DNA of 6,663 nt from an uncultured Eubacteriales bacterium (GTDB taxonomy: Bacteria > Bacillota > Clostridia > Lachnospirales > Anaerotignaceae), in the NCBI GenBank assembly GCA_934552695.1, contig CAKTER010000089.1, positions 1 through 6,663 of the forward strand. Direction: 5' to 3'. A model generated the notes under the pieces. It searched no databases and was not told the DNA's origin. It saw nothing but the letters and a program-made list of their open reading frames with translations. The position numbers were made by a program, and so were the translations under genes. Numbering within the stretch: position 1 is the first letter of the stretch; each line of letters begins with the position of its first letter. Of the stretch, positions 3,712-6,663 are shown in pieces.

Positions 3712-5191
3712 GGGCTGTGGCTCCTTCCTCTTCGGTTGCGGGGGTGTACAGGTACAGCGTGGCGCCGCCGTCGGCATTTTGCTGGATGCAGTCGCTTTGC
3801 CCGTCGCCGTTTAGGTCGGCCACCACCAAAATTTCGCCGTAGTCAATGTCCTCGTTCCGGGTCACCAGCCCCCATTGGCCCAGGGTGTAGCGGATGGCGC
3901 TGCCGTAGTTGTCGGTTAGGTACAGCTCCAGCACCCCATCCCGGTTTAGGTCGCCCATCCAGGCCGGGCCTTGGAAAAACGAACCGTTTACATGAGTCTG
4001 CCAAATTTTTTCGTAGCCGGACTCCACCGCCCGGTACAGGTAGCAGTCCAGCCCGCTAATCAAAAAATACTCGGTGGTGCCGTCCCCCGTTAAATCCCCG
4101 GCGGTCATGCTGGTGACGGAATGCCCCAGGTATTGGCGAAAGGCCAAAACGGGGCCTTCGGCGGTAATTTGGTATTGCTTGAGGGAGCGGCTGGAAAACA
4201 CAGCCAAAGCCGGGCCCTCGCCGGTGGCCAGCGCTGCCAGCCCGGTGCAGGCGGCGGCCTCCAGCGCCGGGTAGCGCTCCGTTAAGGCTTCCGGCAGGCC
4301 GGGGTCGGCGGCAGAAGCGGTTTCCGCTGCGCTTTCGGCTTCGGCCGGGGCTTCTTCGGGAAAACCTGCCTCTTCCGGGGCGGCCTCCGGCTCTTCCGGC
4401 GGGGCGCTCAGGGAATAAAAGGCCACCCGGCTGGAAACAATGCGGCCGCCGTCATCGGAGCCATCGCCTACATAGTCCCCCAACAGCACCGCCAGGGTGC
4501 CATCGGTCAAAAAGGCCGCTGTTACGGGGCGCTCGGTTTCCCAGTCCAGAGCGGCCAGGGGGGTAAGGACGCCATCCTCCAGCCCATACACCGTAAGCCG
4601 GCGCTCCAAAAGCAGGCACAGCAGCTGGGGGTGGGTTGCGCTGTGGCCCACGGCCACAAACCGCCCTCCGGTGGGCAGGCTCAGCGCCGACTCCGTCCGG
4701 TTGGCGGCATAGCCGGCGGCGCTTTCCAGCTTATCCGGCATCTCCCCGGCGGGGTACAGGTTCCGGTCCAGCAGGCTGTAGGCCGAGGCGGCAGCGCCGG
4801 GGGCGGCGTACCAAAACCCCAGCAGGTTGTTGCCTTTAAAGTAGAAGGTGCCGGTTCCGGCGGGTTCGTCGCTGGCATACAGCAGGGTGACGGTGGCGGT
4901 TATGCAGGCCCGGCCCGCCTGTTTTTCCAAGGCATAATCGCAGCGGGCGCTGGCATTTTGGGCCTCCGGCTCCCGGGTGACCTCCCCTTCGGCAAAGGCC
5001 AGGCTGGCGGCGTCGTATTTCCAATAGTATTCCGATAACACCTGGTCAACGGCGGCGGTATAGGCGGCTTCCTCGGCGGCCGAAAGCGAAAAAGCAGCAG
5101 CCGGGGCGGCCTCCTGTTTTTGACAGCCGGAAAATACCCCCGCTATCAGCGGGAGAACGGTCAGAAAAACCCCTAAGCGTTGTGGTCTCAT
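3704..5191 (-). CDS. Lipoprotein with FG-GAP/VCBS-like calcium-binding repeats
   Basis: This 495-residue predicted surface lipoprotein has a short basic N-terminus, a hydrophobic stretch (residues 8-20) and a lipobox-like VFSGC with Cys23 as the lipidation site. After a variable N-terminal region comes an acidic Ala/Glu/Pro-rich linker (about 263-302). The C-terminal part carries three D-x-(T/N)-x-DG motifs: GDLTGDG (365-371), GDLNRDG (413-419) and ADLNGDG (458-464), each followed by a beta-strand-like segment. These resemble the calcium loops of FG-GAP/integrin-type propeller blades, so the protein is probably a partial or full beta-propeller outside the cell. Its substrate or partner is unknown. 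ATG at 5191 is chosen over GTG at 5200 because GAGG lies 8 nt upstream of the ATG and overlaps the GTG. It follows spmB by 92 nt and overlaps tadA at its 3' end. A spore or envelope role is possible but unproven. Confidence 0.85.
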   Translation of the reverse strand: MRPQRLGVFLTVLPLIAGVFSGCQKQEAAPAAAFSLSAAEEAAYTAAVDQVLSEYYWKYDAASLAFAEGEVTREPEAQNASARCDYALEKQAGRACITATVTLLYASDEPAGTGTFYFKGNNLLGFWYAAPGAAASAYSLLDRNLYPAGEMPDKLESAAGYAANRTESALSLPTGGRFVAVGHSATHPQLLCLLLERRLTVYGLEDGVLTPLAALDWETERPVTAAFLTDGTLAVLLGDYVGDGSDDGGRIVSSRVAFYSLSAPPEEPEAAPEEAGFPEEAPAEAESAAETASAADPGLPEALTERYPALEAAACTGLAALATGEGPALAVFSSRSLKQYQITAEGPVLAFRQYLGHSVTSMTAGDLTGDGTTEYFLISGLDCYLYRAVESGYEKIWQTHVNGSFFQGPAWMGDLNRDGVLELYLTDNYGSAIRYTLGQWGLVTRNEDIDYGEILVVADLNGDGQSDCIQQNADGGATLYLYTPATEEEGATAHE

Positions 5192-5209
5192 GTGTAACAC
5201 CTCGGGGGT

Positions 5210-5238
5210 ATTGTATCATAAATTCTTTTGGGAAGCAA
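5210..5238 (-). promoter_or_regulatory. Promoter of the lipoprotein-tadA pair
   Basis: On the minus strand, TTGCTT (5238-5233), a 17-nt spacer and TGA-TACAAT (-10 at 5215-5210, with an extended TG) form a sigma-A-type promoter. The expected start near 5203 leaves a leader of only about 12 nt, with the GAGG ribosome-binding site at the very 5' end. It would let tadA be expressed independently of spmAB. Confidence 0.6.
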
Positions 5239-5283
5239 ACCATCGCCGCCGGGGAAGAACGAAAGAAAGAGGAAAAAGGGGCG

Positions 5284-5811
5284 CTAAAAAAACACCCGAA
5301 CCAGCCACACGCTGGCCAGTACCCCGGCCAGGTTTGCAAGCAGGGCGCAGGGGAGGGTGTAGCGGGTGCGGGTCACGCCCACATGAGAAAAATACACCGA
5401 AAGGGTATAAAACACGGTCTCGGTACAGCACAGCAACACCGAGGCACAGCGGCCCTCGAAGGAGTCCGGCCCCAGGGCGGCGAACAAATCCAATGCCAGG
5501 CCGGTGGCCCCGGCGGAGGAAAACAACCGCAGCAGGGCTAAGGGCAACAGGGCCGGCGGAAAGCCCAGGGGGCGCAGGCCGGGAGCCAGCCCGCAGGCCA
5601 GGGCATCTAAAAGCCCCGAGGCGCGGAGCAGGGAGGTGCCTACCAAAATGGCGATAAGGGTGGGCAGCAGCCGGGCTACAGTGCGTAGGCCTTGGGCGGC
5701 GCCCTCCCAAAACACATCGAACACCGGGATTTTTTGGAGGTAGGCATATAGCAATATTCCCAAAAACAGCCCCGGCAGCAGCCAGGCGGACAGGGAAACG
5801 AGGACGTTCAT
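5284..5811 (-). CDS. spmB: Spore maturation protein B
   Basis: SpmB is a polytopic membrane protein that, with SpmA, is needed for proper spore core dehydration and heat resistance in Bacillus and Clostridium. The 175-residue length is usual for the family. Family signatures are visible: LPTLIAILVG (49-58), GLLDAL, SSAGATGLALDL (98-109), GPDSFEGRCASVLLCCTETVFYTLSVYFSHVGVTRTRY (114-151) and LLANLAGVLASVW near the end. Several hydrophobic helices cover most of the chain, the first at the N-terminus. The domain is the nucleoside-recognition/Gate type. The ATG at 5811 has AAGGAG about 5 nt upstream, and the gene begins 15 nt after spmA, so the two form an operon. No convincing terminator follows before the lipoprotein promoter. 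Confidence 0.94.
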   Translation of the reverse strand: MNVLVSLSAWLLPGLFLGILLYAYLQKIPVFDVFWEGAAQGLRTVARLLPTLIAILVGTSLLRASGLLDALACGLAPGLRPLGFPPALLPLALLRLFSSAGATGLALDLFAALGPDSFEGRCASVLLCCTETVFYTLSVYFSHVGVTRTRYTLPCALLANLAGVLASVWLVRVFF

Positions 5812-5826
5812 AGCGGCTCCTTTCGG

Positions 5827-6408
5827 TTAGGGGCGGGTGAGGGCTTCGCAAACCTTGGCGGCCAGCAGCGCCACAAGAGTGGAAATGCCGGTGGCCAACA
5901 GCCCCGGAGCCAAAATTTCGGCAGGGGCCGCCGACCCCGCCTGACTGCGGTAGGCCAGCACGTTGACGCAAATAAGCTGCAACGAGGACATATTTAAAAT
6001 AAGGAACAGGCACATTTCCCGGGTGGCCCGTTCTGGCCGGGGGTTGGTTTGTTGCAGGGCCTCCATGGCCCGGAGCCCGGCGGGGGTGGCGGCCCAGCCC
6101 AGCCCCAACAGGTTGGCAATCAGATTGGCGGCGATGGCAGGCCGGGCCGGATGGGCGGGCGGCAGGCCGGGGAACAGCCTGTCCAACAGGGGGCGCAGGC
6201 GGCGGGCCAAGGCATCCAGCAGCCCGGCGCTCTCGGCTACCCGCAAGAGCCCTGTCCAAGCCCCCAAAACCCCGGCCATGGTCAGGGCCAGATCCACGGC
6301 GGAGCGGCCCCCGGCCAGCACGGCGTCGGTGAGGGCGGCGGCCCGGCCGGTCACAAGGCCCGCCCCCAGGGACAAAACGACCATAAAAAACCAGATGGTA
6401 TTGAGCAT
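5827..6408 (-). CDS. spmA: Spore maturation protein A
   Basis: SpmA is the partner of SpmB, an inner-membrane protein acting in late sporulation on core dehydration. The 193 residues are close to the family's usual length. Signatures seen are the N-terminal hydrophobic helix MLNTIWFFMVVLSLGAG, AANLIANLLGLGWAATPAGLRAMEALQ (93-119) and REMCLFLILNMSSLQLI (130-146), which match the Gate/nucleoside-recognition domain. The usual GLGNAATP motif has Trp in place of Asn (GLGWAATP). The start at 6408 is set by AAGGAGG 6 nt upstream; the GTG at 6429 lies before this site and is rejected. It is the first gene of the minus-strand run and divergent from an AbrB-family gene. Confidence 0.94.
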   Translation of the reverse strand: MLNTIWFFMVVLSLGAGLVTGRAAALTDAVLAGGRSAVDLALTMAGVLGAWTGLLRVAESAGLLDALARRLRPLLDRLFPGLPPAHPARPAIAANLIANLLGLGWAATPAGLRAMEALQQTNPRPERATREMCLFLILNMSSLQLICVNVLAYRSQAGSAAPAEILAPGLLATGISTLVALLAAKVCEALTRP

Positions 6409-6427
6409 ACAGCGCCTCCTTTTTCCC

Positions 6428-6455
6428 ACAATATGCCGATTTCGGCGGAATATGC
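6428..6455 (-). promoter_or_regulatory. Candidate sporulation-sigma promoter of spmA
   Basis: On the minus strand, GCATATT (6455-6449) matches the sigma-E -35 consensus KMATATT. Thirteen nt later CATATTGT (6435-6428) partly matches the -10 CATACAMT. A mother-cell sigma factor would suit spmA. The start near 6421 would leave a very short leader. The GCCGA-TT-TCGGC inverted repeat between the boxes could be an operator. Confidence 0.4.
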
Positions 6456-6465
6456 GGGGAAAGTC

Positions 6466-6494
6466 TTGACAGAAAGCAGAATGAGCGCTATTCT
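6466..6494 (+). promoter_or_regulatory. Sigma-A promoter of the AbrB-family gene
   Basis: A perfect -35 TTGACA (6466-6471), a 17-nt spacer and -10 TATTCT (6489-6494) predict a start near 6501 and a leader of about 86 nt. It lies divergently beside the spmA promoter region. Confidence 0.7.
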
Positions 6495-6586
6495 ACAACT
6501 AGAAAATATAGGAAAAGCTGTAAAATTAATATGGTTTCTGTCAATGGGATTTACAACCATCGAAACTACAGCAGGAGGGCTTTATT

Positions 6587-6663
6587 ATGAAATCGACGGG
6601 AATTGTGCGGAAGGTAGACGAGCTGGGGCGGATTGTGCTGCCCATGGAGCTGCGGAAAAGCAT
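6587..6663 (+). CDS. AbrB/SpoVT-family transition-state regulator (5' part)
   Basis: Only the first 25 codons are in the window. The protein begins MKSTGIVRKVDELGRIVLP, the DNA-binding swapped-hairpin domain of the AbrB/MazE/SpoVT superfamily, and matches Bacillus AbrB closely in this part (RKVDELGR, P-x-ELRK). AbrB proteins are tetrameric repressors of transition-phase and sporulation genes; SpoVT is a later sporulation relative. The Ser at position 3 and RKVDELGR favour AbrB over SpoVT, but the C-terminal half that would decide is missing. AGGAGG (6573-6578) lies 8 nt before the ATG. Divergent placement beside spmA suggests a link to sporulation control, which is an inference. Confidence 0.9.
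   Translation, partial: MKSTGIVRKVDELGRIVLPMELRKS

Noticed and set aside
4631..5038. Gly-rich plus-strand frame opposite the lipoprotein gene
   Set aside because: It is an antisense shadow created by Ala/Pro-rich codons.
5216..6259. 347-residue minus-strand frame across spmA and spmB
   Set aside because: It is a Pro/Arg/Gly-rich off-frame reading of GC-rich DNA; spmA and spmB in the other frames match known families.
1..6663. CRISPR array, insertion sequence or other mobile element
   Set aside because: No regularly spaced repeats, terminal inverted repeats or transposase-like protein are visible.

Overview
The window looks like chromosomal DNA from a GC-rich, spore-forming member of the Clostridia, most likely an Oscillospirales/Ruminococcaceae-type gut lineage. 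Four things point this way: a Firmicutes-style 23S rRNA 3' end, a large Gram-positive type SRP RNA with an Alu domain, a spmA-spmB pair, and an AbrB-type regulator. The lineage is an inference from gene content and style; no alignment was run.

Left end (1-260): the last ~58 nt of a 23S rRNA gene run through a spacer with a strong hairpin into a complete tRNA-Trp(CCA) gene, which ends at an intrinsic terminator. No 5S rRNA gene lies between them. Accessory block (477-1737, + strand): three small ORFs that look like an orphan immunity/accessory cassette. The first fuses an unknown N-terminal region to a CPCC-type Cys4 zinc motif and a C-terminal barrel-like domain. The third is a stand-alone copy of that last domain, and both genes end in the same exact 29-nt sequence. 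The second is an unrelated 80-residue protein. The second and third genes are AT-richer than the surroundings.

Middle (1913-3110): a bidirectional terminator separates the cassette from a minus-strand SRP RNA gene that has a near-consensus sigma-A promoter. A plus-strand YunG-family protein follows with its own extended -10 promoter. It ends at a terminator facing a second terminator that serves the minus-strand genes.

Right part (3190-6408, minus strand): read in transcription order, spmA, spmB, a lipoprotein with FG-GAP-like repeats, and tadA. spmA and spmB are 15 nt apart. The lipoprotein has its own promoter, and its stop codon overlaps the tadA start by 8 nt. This couples a possible surface lipoprotein to an essential tRNA-editing enzyme, downstream of spore-maturation membrane proteins. 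At the right edge an AbrB-family gene starts divergently from spmA on the plus strand, with a TTGACA promoter.

Most of the window is ordinary core genome. The least explained parts are the three-gene cassette and the lipoprotein-tadA coupling. I see no CRISPR array, insertion sequence, integrase or toxin gene.
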